From Streptomyces sp. MJM8645 (GTDB taxonomy: Bacteria > Actinomycetota > Actinomycetes > Streptomycetales > Streptomycetaceae), in contig NZ_LJJF01000001.1 of the NCBI RefSeq assembly GCF_001625365.1, positions 3,356,501 to 3,420,500 of the forward strand: 64,000 bases of DNA, given 5' to 3'. Positions 17,601 through 26,428 of this stretch are shown piece by piece (position 1 is the first letter of the stretch; every line of letters begins with the position of its first letter). Below the pieces are notes generated by a model that was not told where the DNA came from, made no database searches, and saw nothing but the letters and a program-made list of their open reading frames with translations. The position numbers and the translations under genes were made by a program.

Positions 17601-18832
17601 GCGAGCGGAGCGAGCCCACCACCGAGGAGCGCCACGACGCCCTGCGCTCGCTGCTCGGCGCCTGGGCCCTCGGCGCCTGCCCGAGCCGTGACGCCGCCGA
17701 GCTGGAGCAGCACCTGCGCACCTGCCCGGAGTGCACCGAGGAGGCCGCCCGGCTGCGTGAGGCGGCGGGGTGGCTCGCCCTGGACGAGCCGCTCGACCAG
17801 CCCAACTCGCTGCGCCAGCAGGTGCTCGACTGGTGCCTGGCCCGCCGCCCGGCCGAACTGCCCGTCCCCGCCTGGGGCATGCCGTACACCGCGGAGACGG
17901 CCAAGCTCGACGCGCTGCTGCGCGACCTCGGCCCGGAGGAGTGGCAGGAGGTGGCCGACCTGCCGTGGCACGGCGGCACCGGGCGGCTGCGTCCGGCCGA
18001 GGTGCTGTGCCATCTCGCCGCCGTGGACGGCTATCTGGCGCTCGCCCTCGGCCTGCCCGACCCGGTGCCGGCCGGCCCGGGCGCCACGCCGGCCCCGGCC
18101 GCCCGGCGGGTGCCGCCGCAGGAGCCGGCCGCGCGGCCGCCGGCGCCCCTGCTCCTGCCCCGGGTCCCGCTGCAGGGCGGGCCGTACGCCGGGATCGCCG
18201 AGCGCACCGCCCGGCTGGTCGCCGACCGGGCCGGCCTCCCGCCGCAGTCGGTGCGGGAGCGGTGGCGGCGGCAGACCCACGACCTGGTGCGCACCGCCGC
18301 GCTCGCCCCGCGGGGCAACACCCCCGTCGACTACGGCTTCGCCGTGCTGCCGCTGCGCGACGCCTTCGTGGACCGCGCCTTCGAGTGCTACGTGCACGGC
18401 GAGGACGTGGCCCGCGCGGTCGCCTACCCGTACGACCCGCCGGCGCCCCAGCACCTGCGGCAGATGGTGGACCTGGCGGTCCGGATGGTCCCGCGGGCAC
18501 TGGCCGACCTGCGCGCCGCCCGCGCCACCCGTCCCGAGCCCGCCGGGGCGCCGGCCCTCCCGCCCGTGGCGGGCCAGGGCCAAGGCCGGGGCCGGCGGCT
18601 GCGGCTGGTGATCGACGGCCCGGCGGCCGGCGAGTGGCTGATACCGCTGGACGGGCCGGAGTCGGGGCCGTCCGGCGGCGAGCCGGTGGCCTCGATGGTG
18701 CTGGACGGCCTGGAGCTCTGCCAGTTGGCCGCCGCGCACCGCGATCCGGACCGGCTGCCGGTCGGCGAGCACGGCGACCGGGCCGCGATCCGCGAGGTGC
18801 TGCACGCCCTGCCGCTGCTGTCGCGGCCGTAA
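17597..18832 (+). CDS. Zinc-finger anti-sigma factor fused to MDMPI-like domain
   Basis: A 411-residue protein. Residues ~15-55 form a zf-HC2/ZAS anti-sigma domain with HLRTCPEC, giving the HxxxCxxC motif (H39, C43, C46). From about residue 100 on it has a maleylpyruvate-isomerase-like/DinB-type segment (AETAKLDALLRDLGPEEWQEVADLPWHGGTGRLRPAEVLCHLAAVDGYL). No clear TM helix is seen, so it is probably cytosolic. It overlaps the ECF sigma gene by 4 bp and should sequester that sigma factor; thiol- or metal-responsive release is inferred from the ZAS family. The function of the second domain here is unknown. Confidence 0.85.
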   Translation: MSERSEPTTEERHDALRSLLGAWALGACPSRDAAELEQHLRTCPECTEEAARLREAAGWLALDEPLDQPNSLRQQVLDWCLARRPAELPVPAWGMPYTAETAKLDALLRDLGPEEWQEVADLPWHGGTGRLRPAEVLCHLAAVDGYLALALGLPDPVPAGPGATPAPAARRVPPQEPAARPPAPLLLPRVPLQGGPYAGIAERTARLVADRAGLPPQSVRERWRRQTHDLVRTAALAPRGNTPVDYGFAVLPLRDAFVDRAFECYVHGEDVARAVAYPYDPPAPQHLRQMVDLAVRMVPRALADLRAARATRPEPAGAPALPPVAGQGQGRGRRLRLVIDGPAAGEWLIPLDGPESGPSGGEPVASMVLDGLELCQLAAAHRDPDRLPVGEHGDRAAIREVLHALPLLSRP

Positions 18833-18878
18833 ACGGCCACAGCCGCGCCGACCGTCCCAACTGCGCGCCCCGACCTCG

Positions 18879-19745
18879 CTACGCGAAGACCACCGTGCGG
18901 GTGCCGTTCAGCAGCACCCGGTGCTCGCTGTGCCACTTCACCGCACGGGCCAGCGCCTGGCACTCGACGTCCCGGCCGAGCGCGACCAGCTGGTCCGGGG
19001 TGACGTCGTGGGTCACCCGGGCCACCTCCTGCTCGATGATCGGGCCCTCGTCGAGGTCGGCGGTGACGTAGTGCGCGGTGGCGCCGATCAGCTTCACGCC
19101 CCGGGCGTGCGCCTGGTGGTAGGGCTTGGCGCCCTTGAAGCTCGGCAGGAAGGAGTGGTGGATGTTGATCACCCGGCCGGACAGCGCGGTGCACAGCTGG
19201 TCCGAGAGCACCTGCATGTAGCGGGCCAGCACGACCAGTTCGACGTCCTCCTTGGCGACCAGGTCCAGCAGCTGCTGCTCGGCGTCGGCCTTGGTGTCCC
19301 GGGTGACCGGGATGTGGTGGAACGGGACGCCGTAGCTCTCGGTCAGGTCGCGCAGGTCGGTGTGGTTGGACACCACCGCGGCGATCTCCACCGGCAGGGC
19401 GCCGATCCGGGTGCGGTAGAGCAGGTCGTTCAGGCAGTGTCCGAACTTGCTGACCATGAGGACGATCCGCATCCGCTGCTCGGTCGGGTGGATCTGCCAG
19501 TCCATCCCGAACGAGGCCCCGATCGCCGCGAAGCTGGCCCGCAGCTTGTCGGCGGTGACCGGCTCGGCGGCGGAGAAGTGCACCCGCATGAAGAACAGCC
19601 CGCTGTCCCCGTCGCCGAACTGCTGGCTGTCGATGATGTTGCAGCCGGTCATGAAGAGGTAGCTGGAGACGGCGTGGACGATGCCCTGCTTGTCGGGGCA
19701 GGACAGCGTGAGGACGTACTGGGCGCTGGCCGGCTGCTGGTCCAC
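18879..19745 (-). CDS. purU: Formyltetrahydrofolate deformylase PurU
   Basis: A 288-residue enzyme that hydrolyses 10-formyl-THF to THF and formate, balancing one-carbon pools. An ACT domain (YVLTLSCPDKQGIVHAVSSYL, about 10-85) precedes a formyltransferase-like catalytic domain with INIHHSFLPSFKGAKPYHQA and a downstream Asp (TADLDEGPIIEQE), the usual Asn-His-Asp triad. The start is GTG at 19745; ACGGGA lies upstream. It converges with the anti-sigma gene, 46 bp apart. Length agrees with the family. Confidence 0.95.
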   Translation of the reverse strand: MDQQPASAQYVLTLSCPDKQGIVHAVSSYLFMTGCNIIDSQQFGDGDSGLFFMRVHFSAAEPVTADKLRASFAAIGASFGMDWQIHPTEQRMRIVLMVSKFGHCLNDLLYRTRIGALPVEIAAVVSNHTDLRDLTESYGVPFHHIPVTRDTKADAEQQLLDLVAKEDVELVVLARYMQVLSDQLCTALSGRVINIHHSFLPSFKGAKPYHQAHARGVKLIGATAHYVTADLDEGPIIEQEVARVTHDVTPDQLVALGRDVECQALARAVKWHSEHRVLLNGTRTVVFA

Positions 19746-19944
19746 TGGGGGTATCCCGTCCTGAGGTCGTGGCGTTCGTGGGTGGTCCAGCGTGTCACAT
19801 CCTGGACAGTCGCCGCCCCGCTGCCCGTACTGCGGGACGGCACTGCTCAGCGGCCCGACCGAAAGCCCGACCAGGCACCCGGTTAGGCCGCCGACCAGGC
19901 GCCCGGCCGGCGGCCCCGCCGTGGACCCGAACTCAGACCCAGGC

Positions 19945-20388
19945 TCAGACCCGGGTGAGGATGCGCAGCACGTCCAGCGACTTGGGCGCCGCGTCCGGGT
20001 CGTCCCCGTCGTTCACCGCCAGCGCGACGTGCGCCTCGCGCGCGGCCCGGACCGCCTCCGGCCAGCCGGGGTGGCCGAAGTAGGCGGAGGCGTGGGCGTC
20101 CGCGCCGACCTCGTGCAGCAGCTGGACCACGCGCAGCACCGCGACGTCGACCAGGGCGGCCTCGGCGGAGTCGCGGAAGATCGTGCCCACGTACTTCTCG
20201 GCCGACCAGTGGTCCAGCCAGGTGTCCTCGACCAGTCGGTAGACGGCGTCGGTCACGTCGCCGTACCCCTCCCGGCCGTTCAGCCAGGTCTCCTGCTGGA
20301 AACCGGGGTCGGACAACATGTGCAGCGCCGAGCGCAGTCGGGCTCGCCAGCGCCACCAGGGCAGGTCGTTGAGCGGCATGCCGTTCAT
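19945..20388 (-). CDS. SCO4402-family conserved actinobacterial protein
   Basis: A 147-residue soluble protein that I recognise as the SCO4402 family, conserved in Streptomyces and of unknown function. The ATG at 20388 gives the familiar N-terminus MNGMPLNDLPWWRWR, followed by ALHMLSDPGFQQETWL and DAVYRLVEDTWLDHWSAEKYVGTIF. It is mostly helical, with no TM or signal sequence. No good SD is visible, so leaderless or weak initiation is possible; longer frames upstream are Ser/Arg-rich and were not accepted. It is divergent from the ABC-type lipoprotein gene. Confidence 0.82.
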   Translation of the reverse strand: MNGMPLNDLPWWRWRARLRSALHMLSDPGFQQETWLNGREGYGDVTDAVYRLVEDTWLDHWSAEKYVGTIFRDSAEAALVDVAVLRVVQLLHEVGADAHASAYFGHPGWPEAVRAAREAHVALAVNDGDDPDAAPKSLDVLRILTRV

Positions 20389-20634
20389 CGTGCTGGAGCG
20401 GTGGCCCGGACGAGAAGTGTTTCGGGCAGACCGATGCGAAGAATCTGTGCTGGCGGACATGGAGAACGATCGTACGTTCCCTGTCCGTTCGTACTCCACT
20501 CCCGATCTACACGCGTGCCCCGCCGGATTTCAGCTCCCGTTATCCGACCGTTCGCACTTCGGCCCTCTCGGCGTGTGGCGCCGGGGCTTGGCTTGCTCCG
20601 GTGCGCCGGATGGCGCCCCAGAGAGGGAAGACCG

Positions 20635-21933
20635 ATGACCAGCCGAAGGGACCCGTTCCAACCCCGGCACCAGTTCGCGCGGCGCCGCCGCCGCCCGATC
20701 GCCGCGGCCGCCACCGCCGCGGCCCTGCTCCCCACCCTCTTCTCGGCCTCCGCGTGCGGCGGACCGGCCGATGCCTCCACCAACGGCGGCGACCTCACCG
20801 TGATGACCTGGTCCCCGTCCGGCACCGGCTCCGCCGACCGGCCCGGCATGACCGCGCTCGCCGAGGCGATCGGCCGGGACGTCAACCTCAAGGGCGGGCT
20901 GAACGGCCGCCGGCTGCAGGTGCTCACCTGCAACGAGCACAACACCTCCGAAGGCGCCAAGGCCTGCGCCCAGCGGGCGGTGGACGCCAAGGCGGTCGCC
21001 GTGATCGGCTCCTACAGCCAGTACGGCTTCGACTTCATGCCCGTCCTGGAGCGCGCCGGCATCCCCCTGATCGGCGGCTACGGGCTCTCCCAGCCCGAGT
21101 TCAGCAGCCCGCTCTCGTACCCGGTGGACGGCGGCATGCCCGCGCTGATCGGCGGCAGCGGCCGTCAGCTGGTCGAGGCCGGCTGCAAGGCCGTCGCGCT
21201 GGTCCGCCCGGACACCCCGTCCGGCGACAACCTGCTCGGCTACCTGGCCAACGCGCTCAAGCCGGCCGGCATCAAGCTGCTCGACGTCAAGGCGCCCGAG
21301 CAGTCCACCGACTACACGGCGGTGGCCCGCAAGGCGATCGGCAAGGACGAACCGGCGAACTGCGTCACCAGCGCCCTCGCCGCCGAGCCGACCGGCAACC
21401 TGCTGGACTCCTACCGCCGGCTGAACCCGAGGAACACCCGGTTCGCCTCGGTGATCGGCAGCGTGCAGCAGTCGGTGGTCGACTCCACCGGCGGCGACTC
21501 CGGCCCGCTGGCCGGCACCTACGTCACCAGCTGGTACCCGCCGGAGTCGGCGAAGGTCTGGGACGGGCTGCGCGCGGTGGTGCGCGCCGACGCCACCGGC
21601 GGCCACACCATCGACGTCTCCGATCCCGGCGTGCAGACCACCTGGGTCGCGTACGAGGTGTTCCGGCTGGTCGCCGAGAAGGTCGCGGCGTCCGGCCGGC
21701 AGGTCACCGAGAAGACCGTCACCGGGCTGCTGGACAGCGGCGAGGGCATCGACGTCGGGCTCACCCCGCCGCTGAACTGGGGCACCCCCAACATGCTGCC
21801 CAGCACCGAGTCACCGCGGCTGGTGAACACCTGGGTCACCTACCAGGTGGTCAAGGGCGGCCGGATGACCCTGCAGCAGCCGGGCTTCGTGGACATCCGC
21901 TGGGTGCTCACCGGGGGCCGCCCACCGGCGTGA
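20635..21933 (+). CDS. ABC-type branched-chain substrate-binding lipoprotein
   Basis: A 432-residue secreted lipoprotein: Arg-rich n-region (RRRRR at 16-20), hydrophobic core AAAATAAALLPTLF, and lipobox SASAC with Cys41 as the acylation site. The rest is a type I periplasmic-binding fold of the LivJ/Peripla_BP_6 kind (GGLNGRRLQVLTCNEHNTSEGAKACAQRAV; VAVIGSYSQYG; YTAVARKAI). It should capture a solute at the outer membrane face for an ABC importer or act as a sensor, but no permease or ATPase genes are adjacent. GAGAGGGAAG precedes the ATG. Orphan binding proteins of this type are common in Streptomyces. Confidence 0.88.
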   Translation: MTSRRDPFQPRHQFARRRRRPIAAAATAAALLPTLFSASACGGPADASTNGGDLTVMTWSPSGTGSADRPGMTALAEAIGRDVNLKGGLNGRRLQVLTCNEHNTSEGAKACAQRAVDAKAVAVIGSYSQYGFDFMPVLERAGIPLIGGYGLSQPEFSSPLSYPVDGGMPALIGGSGRQLVEAGCKAVALVRPDTPSGDNLLGYLANALKPAGIKLLDVKAPEQSTDYTAVARKAIGKDEPANCVTSALAAEPTGNLLDSYRRLNPRNTRFASVIGSVQQSVVDSTGGDSGPLAGTYVTSWYPPESAKVWDGLRAVVRADATGGHTIDVSDPGVQTTWVAYEVFRLVAEKVAASGRQVTEKTVTGLLDSGEGIDVGLTPPLNWGTPNMLPSTESPRLVNTWVTYQVVKGGRMTLQQPGFVDIRWVLTGGRPPA

Positions 21934-21977
21934 CGCCCGGACGACGCAGAACGGACGACGAAGGACCAATGACGAAG

Positions 21978-22033
21978 GACGGACGACGGAGGGGCGGGCC
22001 GGCGGGCCCGTTCCCCCGTCCGTTCGTCCGTCC
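21978..22033. terminator. Long imperfect hairpin between converging genes
   Basis: GGACGGACGACGGAGGGG and its imperfect complement CCCCCGTCCGTTCGTCCGTCC flank a GC core (CGGGCCGGCGGGCCCG). It lies between the lipoprotein and Pro-rich gene ends and probably terminates both. Confidence 0.65.
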
Positions 22034-23256
22034 TACAGGTCGCCGTCGCTGCGGCTGGGCAGGCCGGTCTGGGTGGCGATCGCGTTCCACAGGGTCGAGG
22101 CCTGCTTCTTCGCGGTGGTCGCCGCGCCGCTGGCCTGGACGGCGTTCTTGTAGTGCTGGTTGTCCAGCTTCTTGGGGTCGCAGGCGCCCTGCGAGTCCCC
22201 GGCCCAGGCCGCGTACTCGTCGTCGGCCTGCGCGGAGGCGGTCCACGCCGCGTTGAGCTGCTCGACCAGCTGCTGGCCGCCGGGCAGCTTGTCCGCCTTC
22301 AGCTGGCCGAGCTTGGTCTGGAGTTCGCGCCGCTTGCCGGCCGCGCCGGTGAGCGCCTGCTGCGACTCGGGCAGCTTGTCGCACTTCTGCACCGAGGCGA
22401 CCGCGCCGACCACCGCCGAGCGGCTGTCGCTCGCGGTGCCGAGCAGGTCCGACAGCGGCTGTGCCTGGGCCTTGACCGCCGGGTCGACGGTGGTGCCCGA
22501 GCTGCTCGCGCTCGCCGTGCCGGGGGTGGCGCTGCCGGTGGCGGCCACCGGGAGGGTCTTCTTGGTATCGGCGGCGGGGGTGGTTTCGTCCCCGTTCACC
22601 AGGACGGCGACCAGGATGCCGGCCGCCGCGAAGCCGGCCACCACCCCGCCGATGATCAGTTTGTTGGACGGGCGGCCGCCACGGGCGGACGGGGCCTGCG
22701 CGCCCGCCTGGGTGGCGTCGAAGCCCTGCCCGTGGTCCTGTCCGTAGCCCTGCCCCTGCCCGTGGTCCTGGGCGTAGCCCTGGCCGTAGTTCTGCCCGTA
22801 GTCCTGACCGGGGTAGGCCGGCGCCGGCTGCGGCTGCCCGGCCTGCGCGTAGCCCTGGTAGCCGCCCGGGCCGGGCTGCTGCGGGTAGCCGGCCTGGGAC
22901 TGGCCCGTGGGGTAGCCGCCCGCGTGCGGGTCCGCGCCCGGGTAGGGCGGGAGGTGCTGCGTCTCCGGCGCCGGCTCGTGCTGCGGGACGCCGTAACCGG
23001 GCTGCGGAGCACCGGCCCACGGGGCGGGCTGGGCCGGCATGGCCTGGGTCGGCCGCGCGTGCCCGCCCTCGCCGAGGTACTCCGGCTGCCCGGACGGCTG
23101 CCCCACCGGCGGCACGCCCGTCTGCCCCTGCGGGTGGCCCTGGGGATGACCCTGCGGCTGGCCCGGCACGCCGCCCTGGGTCTGGCCGGGCTCGGGGCGG
23201 AACAGGTCGTCCAGGTTGAAGTCACCCGAGTTGGGGTACGAGCGGCGCTGGCTCAA
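22033..23256 (-). CDS. Pro/Gln/Gly/Tyr-rich single-TM protein
   Basis: A 407-residue protein not assigned to a named family. Residues 1-200 are disordered and repetitive (GQPQGHPQGHPQGQ; YGQDYGQ-like units: GQDYGQNYGQGYAQDHGQG), cytoplasmic by topology. One TM helix follows (KLIIGGVVAGFAAAGILVAVLV, about 200-221), then a Thr/Ser/Ala linker and a helical external domain with two cysteines (QKCDKLP, GACDPKK). It starts with TTG at 23256, supported by GAGGA 6 nt upstream. It lies downstream of the NsdA-like gene on the same strand (208-bp gap). The layout suggests a surface or cell-envelope protein; function is unknown. Confidence 0.75.
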   Translation of the reverse strand: MSQRRSYPNSGDFNLDDLFRPEPGQTQGGVPGQPQGHPQGHPQGQTGVPPVGQPSGQPEYLGEGGHARPTQAMPAQPAPWAGAPQPGYGVPQHEPAPETQHLPPYPGADPHAGGYPTGQSQAGYPQQPGPGGYQGYAQAGQPQPAPAYPGQDYGQNYGQGYAQDHGQGQGYGQDHGQGFDATQAGAQAPSARGGRPSNKLIIGGVVAGFAAAGILVAVLVNGDETTPAADTKKTLPVAATGSATPGTASASSSGTTVDPAVKAQAQPLSDLLGTASDSRSAVVGAVASVQKCDKLPESQQALTGAAGKRRELQTKLGQLKADKLPGGQQLVEQLNAAWTASAQADDEYAAWAGDSQGACDPKKLDNQHYKNAVQASGAATTAKKQASTLWNAIATQTGLPSRSDGDL

Positions 23257-23464
23257 CGCGATTCCTCACCTGTGCACGACCGCGCGCTGACGGCGGACCA
23301 CATCTCGTCGGTTCTTGGGGGCATCACAGTTCCTTGGACGTCGCGCCCACGCTACCGGTTCGCCGAACCGGGTGGCCACGCGGGCGGGACATCCCTCACG
23401 CTCCCCTCACCCCGCCCCGCCGGGGCCCGGGGCCGTGGGCGGGCCCTGGTGCCCCGGGCAGGGC

Positions 23465-24841
23465 CTAGGCAGCCTCCGCATCCGCCCTGGCGTGGAACTC
23501 GCGGACCACCCGCTGCTCCCGGTACGGCTCCAGCCGGCGCCGGAACTCGTCCAGGTACTCCACGCCCCGGTTGGACCGCAGCCCGCTCAGCAGCCGGACC
23601 GCCTGCGCGCCCGTCTCACAGGCGCGTTCGAGGTCCCGCTGCTGCAACTGGGCGGTGGCGAGCAGGACGAGGTCCACCGCACGGCGGCGGACCCGGGTCG
23701 GCGGGTGCAGGTCGAGCGCCCGGCGGGCGTAGTGCTCGGCCTGGCCAGCCTGCTCCAAGTCCCGGTGACAGTGGGCCAGTTCGTCCGACAGATAGGCGTC
23801 GTCGAAGTGGGCGATCCAGTCCGGGTCGTCCTCCGGGCGGCGCTTCTCCATCATCTCCAGCGCCTTGGCCGACACCGCCTCGCAGGAGCGGGCGTCCCCC
23901 AGCAGGGCGTGGCCGCGGGCCTCGGCGGCGTAGAACATCGCCATCGCCGTCGGGGTGGCGACCGTCCGGGCGCCCTCCTGCGCGGCGCGGGCGAGCTGGG
24001 CGATCTCCCGCGGGTTGCCGAGCGTCGCCGCCAGGTGGCTCATCGACGCCGCCAGCACGTAGCCGCCGTAGCCGCGGTCGTCGGCCGCCTGGGCGAGCCG
24101 GAGCGCCTGGATGTAGTAGCGCTGGGCCAGGCCGGGCTGGCCGGTGTCCACCGCCATGTAACCGGCCAGTTCGGTCAACCGGGCCACCGCGGCGAAGAGT
24201 TGGCGCCCGGTCTCGTCCCGGTACGCCCCGCCGAGCAGGCTGGAGACCACCGAGTTGAGGTAGTGCACGACCACCGGGCGCACGTGACCGCTGCCGAAGC
24301 GGTGGTCCAGGTCGACCAGCATCGCGGTGGTGGCCTTGATCGCGGCCACGTCGGTCGGGCCGACCCGGGGGCCGCCGGTGCGGGCCACCACCGGGTCGGG
24401 CGGGGTGATCAGCCAGTCCCGGCTGGGTTCCACCAGCGCGGAGGCCGCGACCGTGGCCCCGGTCAGGAAGTCCCGCCGGCCGACGTCGCTGCGCCAGAGC
24501 TCGCAGACCTGCTCCAGGGCGGCGTTCAGGGTCGGCGCGAACTGGAGCCCGATGCCGGAGCTGAGGTTCTTGCCGTCGGCCATGCCGATCTCCTCGACCG
24601 ACACGCTGCGGCCGAGCTTGCGGCCGAGAGCCTCGGCGATCACCGCCGGCGCCTGCCCGCGCGGCTGCTGCCCGCGCAGCCAGCGGGCGACGGAGGTCTT
24701 GTCGTACCGCAGGTCCAGACCGTGCTCGGCGCCGCAGAGGTTGACCCTCCGGGCCAGGCCGGCGTTGGAGCAGCTGGCCTCCTGGATCAGTTGCTGCAGA
24801 CGCTCGTTGGGCTGTCGTGCGACGAGTGGTCTTGCGGCCAT
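23465..24841 (-). CDS. NsdA-like XRE/TPR regulatory protein
   Basis: A 458-residue regulator of the Streptomyces NsdA-like family. The N-terminus (MAARPLVARQPNERLQQLIQEASCSNAGLARRV, TSVARWLRGQQPRG) is a divergent helix-turn-helix; SDVGRRDFLTGATVAASALVEPSRDWL is a hallmark block; residues ~190-450 are tetratricopeptide-like helices (GQPGLAQRYYIQALRLAQAADDRGYGGYVLAASMSHLAA). Family members negatively affect sporulation and antibiotic production. The ATG at 24841 is preceded by GGGGAGG. It is divergent from the primase-polymerase-like gene. Whether this is the nsdA orthologue or a paralogue cannot be settled here. Confidence 0.85.
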   Translation of the reverse strand: MAARPLVARQPNERLQQLIQEASCSNAGLARRVNLCGAEHGLDLRYDKTSVARWLRGQQPRGQAPAVIAEALGRKLGRSVSVEEIGMADGKNLSSGIGLQFAPTLNAALEQVCELWRSDVGRRDFLTGATVAASALVEPSRDWLITPPDPVVARTGGPRVGPTDVAAIKATTAMLVDLDHRFGSGHVRPVVVHYLNSVVSSLLGGAYRDETGRQLFAAVARLTELAGYMAVDTGQPGLAQRYYIQALRLAQAADDRGYGGYVLAASMSHLAATLGNPREIAQLARAAQEGARTVATPTAMAMFYAAEARGHALLGDARSCEAVSAKALEMMEKRRPEDDPDWIAHFDDAYLSDELAHCHRDLEQAGQAEHYARRALDLHPPTRVRRRAVDLVLLATAQLQQRDLERACETGAQAVRLLSGLRSNRGVEYLDEFRRRLEPYREQRVVREFHARADAEAA

Positions 24842-25147
24842 TGGGTTTCGCCTCCCCACACCCTCCGGTCCCGGCCGGCGGGCGACGATTCTGCTGATCT
24901 GTTGCCGACTGTCCGACCGTCCAAGGAATCTGACACCAGGTTAGCGATCAGCAACGCCAGCGGGATACCCACGGTGACGATCCGCACCCCCCACGCGCCC
25001 TGGGAAATGCTCCTGTGCGCCCCCACTGCGCCTGCCCCCGCCCGCCTCAACTCGGTCGAGTAACCGGTTCGAGTGACATTGCCGGTATGCGCCCAACCGG
25101 CTTGCGCCGGGCCGTAACCAGCCTCACACACGGTAGTTGAGCTTCGC
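24842..25147. other. Divergent promoter region, NsdA-like/prim-pol
   Basis: 306 bp without a gene. The AT-richer portion near 24890-24965 and the stretch around 25060-25145 (GTTCGAGTGACATTGCCGG) are plausible promoter zones for the two flanking genes. No clear dyad was found. Confidence 0.5.
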
Positions 25148-25861
25148 GTGGAAGACATCCCCGACTCCCCCGACCAGGGCAAGAACGCCGCACTGCCCCC
25201 GCTGCTCATCGAAGCCGTCGGCTACGCCGAGAACCGCCACTGGGAGGTCGCTCCCGGCGCCTGGCTGATCGACGGCGACGGGCCCGCCCGCTGCTCCTGC
25301 GGCGACCGGCGCTGCCTGCTGCCGGGGGCCCACCCGCTCGACGCGGACTGGGCCCGCAAGGCGAGCGCCGGGCCGGGGGCGGTACGGCGCTGGTGGACCG
25401 AGCGGCCGCAGGCCTCGATCCTGCTGCCCACCGGCCGGTCCTTCGACGTCCTGGACGTCCCGGAGACGGCCGGATGCCTGGCGCTGGCGCGGATGGAGCG
25501 GATGGACCTCCAGCTGGGCCCGGTCGCGGTGCTGCCCGCCTCGCCCGGCCGGATCGGCCGGCGGCTGCACTTCCTGGTGCTGCCCGGGGTCGCGGCCAAG
25601 CTGCCGGAGATGCTCCGCAAGCTCGGCTGGCCGCCCGGCCGGCTGGACCTGGTGGCCCGCGGCGAAGGGGACTGGACGGTCGCCCCGCCGTCCCGGATCG
25701 GTGGCACCGGCTACGCCCAGTGGGCCCGCTCCCCCTCGGCGCTCAACCGCTGGCTGCCCGACGCCGCCGAGCTGATCAGCCCGCTCGCCTACGCCTGCGG
25801 GCGCGAGGCGCCCGCGGCCGCCCACCCCCAGCCCGCCCAGCCGGCGGCAGCGGTGCGCTGA
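25148..25861 (+). CDS. Bifunctional primase/polymerase N-terminal-like protein
   Basis: A 237-residue protein resembling the prim-pol N-terminal domain found in actinobacterial plasmid and chromosomal proteins. Features are the APGAWLIDGDGPARCSCGDRRCLLPGAHPLDADWARKA block with a CxCxxxxC cluster, and LPTGRSFDVLDVPETAGCLAL, where the catalytic acidic patch of active AEP enzymes would be DVD; here it reads DVLDV. It has no helicase domain. Streptomyces carry many such stand-alone copies whose activity is not established. The start is GTG at 25148. It is followed by a 13-bp tandem repeat and a strong hairpin. Confidence 0.75.
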   Translation: MEDIPDSPDQGKNAALPPLLIEAVGYAENRHWEVAPGAWLIDGDGPARCSCGDRRCLLPGAHPLDADWARKASAGPGAVRRWWTERPQASILLPTGRSFDVLDVPETAGCLALARMERMDLQLGPVAVLPASPGRIGRRLHFLVLPGVAAKLPEMLRKLGWPPGRLDLVARGEGDWTVAPPSRIGGTGYAQWARSPSALNRWLPDAAELISPLAYACGREAPAAAHPQPAQPAAAVR

Positions 25862-25875
25862 ACGGGCGTAGCAAC

Positions 25876-25992
25876 GGTTCACCACCCCGGTTCACCGCCC
25901 TGGTTCACCACCCCGGTTCACCGCCCTGGTTCACCACCCCGGTTCACCACCCCGGTTCACCGCCCTGGTTCACCACCCCGGTTCACCACCCC
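25876..25992. repeat. Nine tandem 13-bp repeats, GGTTCACCRCCCY
   Basis: Nine units in two variants, GGTTCACCACCCC (six copies) and GGTTCACCGCCCT (three copies), begin 15 bp after the prim-pol stop codon. The array ends with GTGAAC, the complement of the GTTCAC core. It is recent, being nearly perfect. The role is unknown; it is not CRISPR-like because there are no spacers. Confidence 0.9.
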
Positions 25993-26054
25993 GTGAACGG
26001 CCGCCCTCCGCCTATCGGGTGAGGGCGCGCAGCGCGCGACACCCCGCGCACGGC

Positions 26055-26092
26055 TGACGGGCCTTGTCTCCCACCGGAGACGGGGCCCGTCA
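26055..26092 (+). terminator. Terminator downstream of the prim-pol gene
   Basis: A 17-bp stem with two internal T.G wobbles (26055-26071 with 26076-26092) and a CACC loop. Confidence 0.7.
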
Positions 26093-26253
26093 CACGCATG
26101 TGCGGATAAGGCCTCCGTGTACCCGCTGATCATGGACGAAAGCCCCCCGGACGAGTGACAACGCTCAAGGATTGCCATGATCGGCCGAGGGGAGGAATTG
26201 CGGTGCGAGGGGACGCCGGAGGGAGCGCTCGGACGGGGAAGCCGGGCGCGGCG

Positions 26254-26333
26254 GTGGAGGGGCCGGGAGGGAACGGAGGGGATGGAGGGGACGGGAGGGA
26301 CGGAGGGGACAGGGAGGGAACGGGGAGGCGAAA
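26254..26333. repeat. Purine-rich G-tract stretch
   Basis: The plus strand is almost all purine for 80 bp, with repeated GGAGGGGA and GGGAGGGA units and many runs of 3-4 G. It could form G-quadruplex or triplex structure; it sits just beyond the dmdR1 terminator. Confidence 0.7.
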
Positions 26334-26364
26334 GGGCCCGCTGCACGGGGAGCAGCGGGCCCTT
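26332..26364 (-). terminator. Terminator after dmdR1
   Basis: A perfect 13-bp stem (26332-26344 with 26352-26364) with a 7-nt loop, 65 bp beyond the dmdR1 stop. Confidence 0.8.
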
Positions 26365-26428
26365 CTCGTCGTTCCGGGAGGCGCGTTCCCCGGGCCCGGA
26401 AGCGTTCCGGGCCCGGGGGGCGCGTTCC

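Larger units (their letters stand above)
25993..26428. other. Gene-free stretch between prim-pol and dmdR1
   Basis: No supported gene. It contains one hairpin facing each flanking gene (26055-26092; 26332-26364) and a purine-rich G-tract stretch (26254-26333). Confidence 0.55.

Noticed and set aside
25876..25992. CRISPR array or tRNA T-loop cluster, because of repeated GGTTCACC
   Set aside because: Units abut with no spacers, and there is no acceptor stem or cloverleaf.
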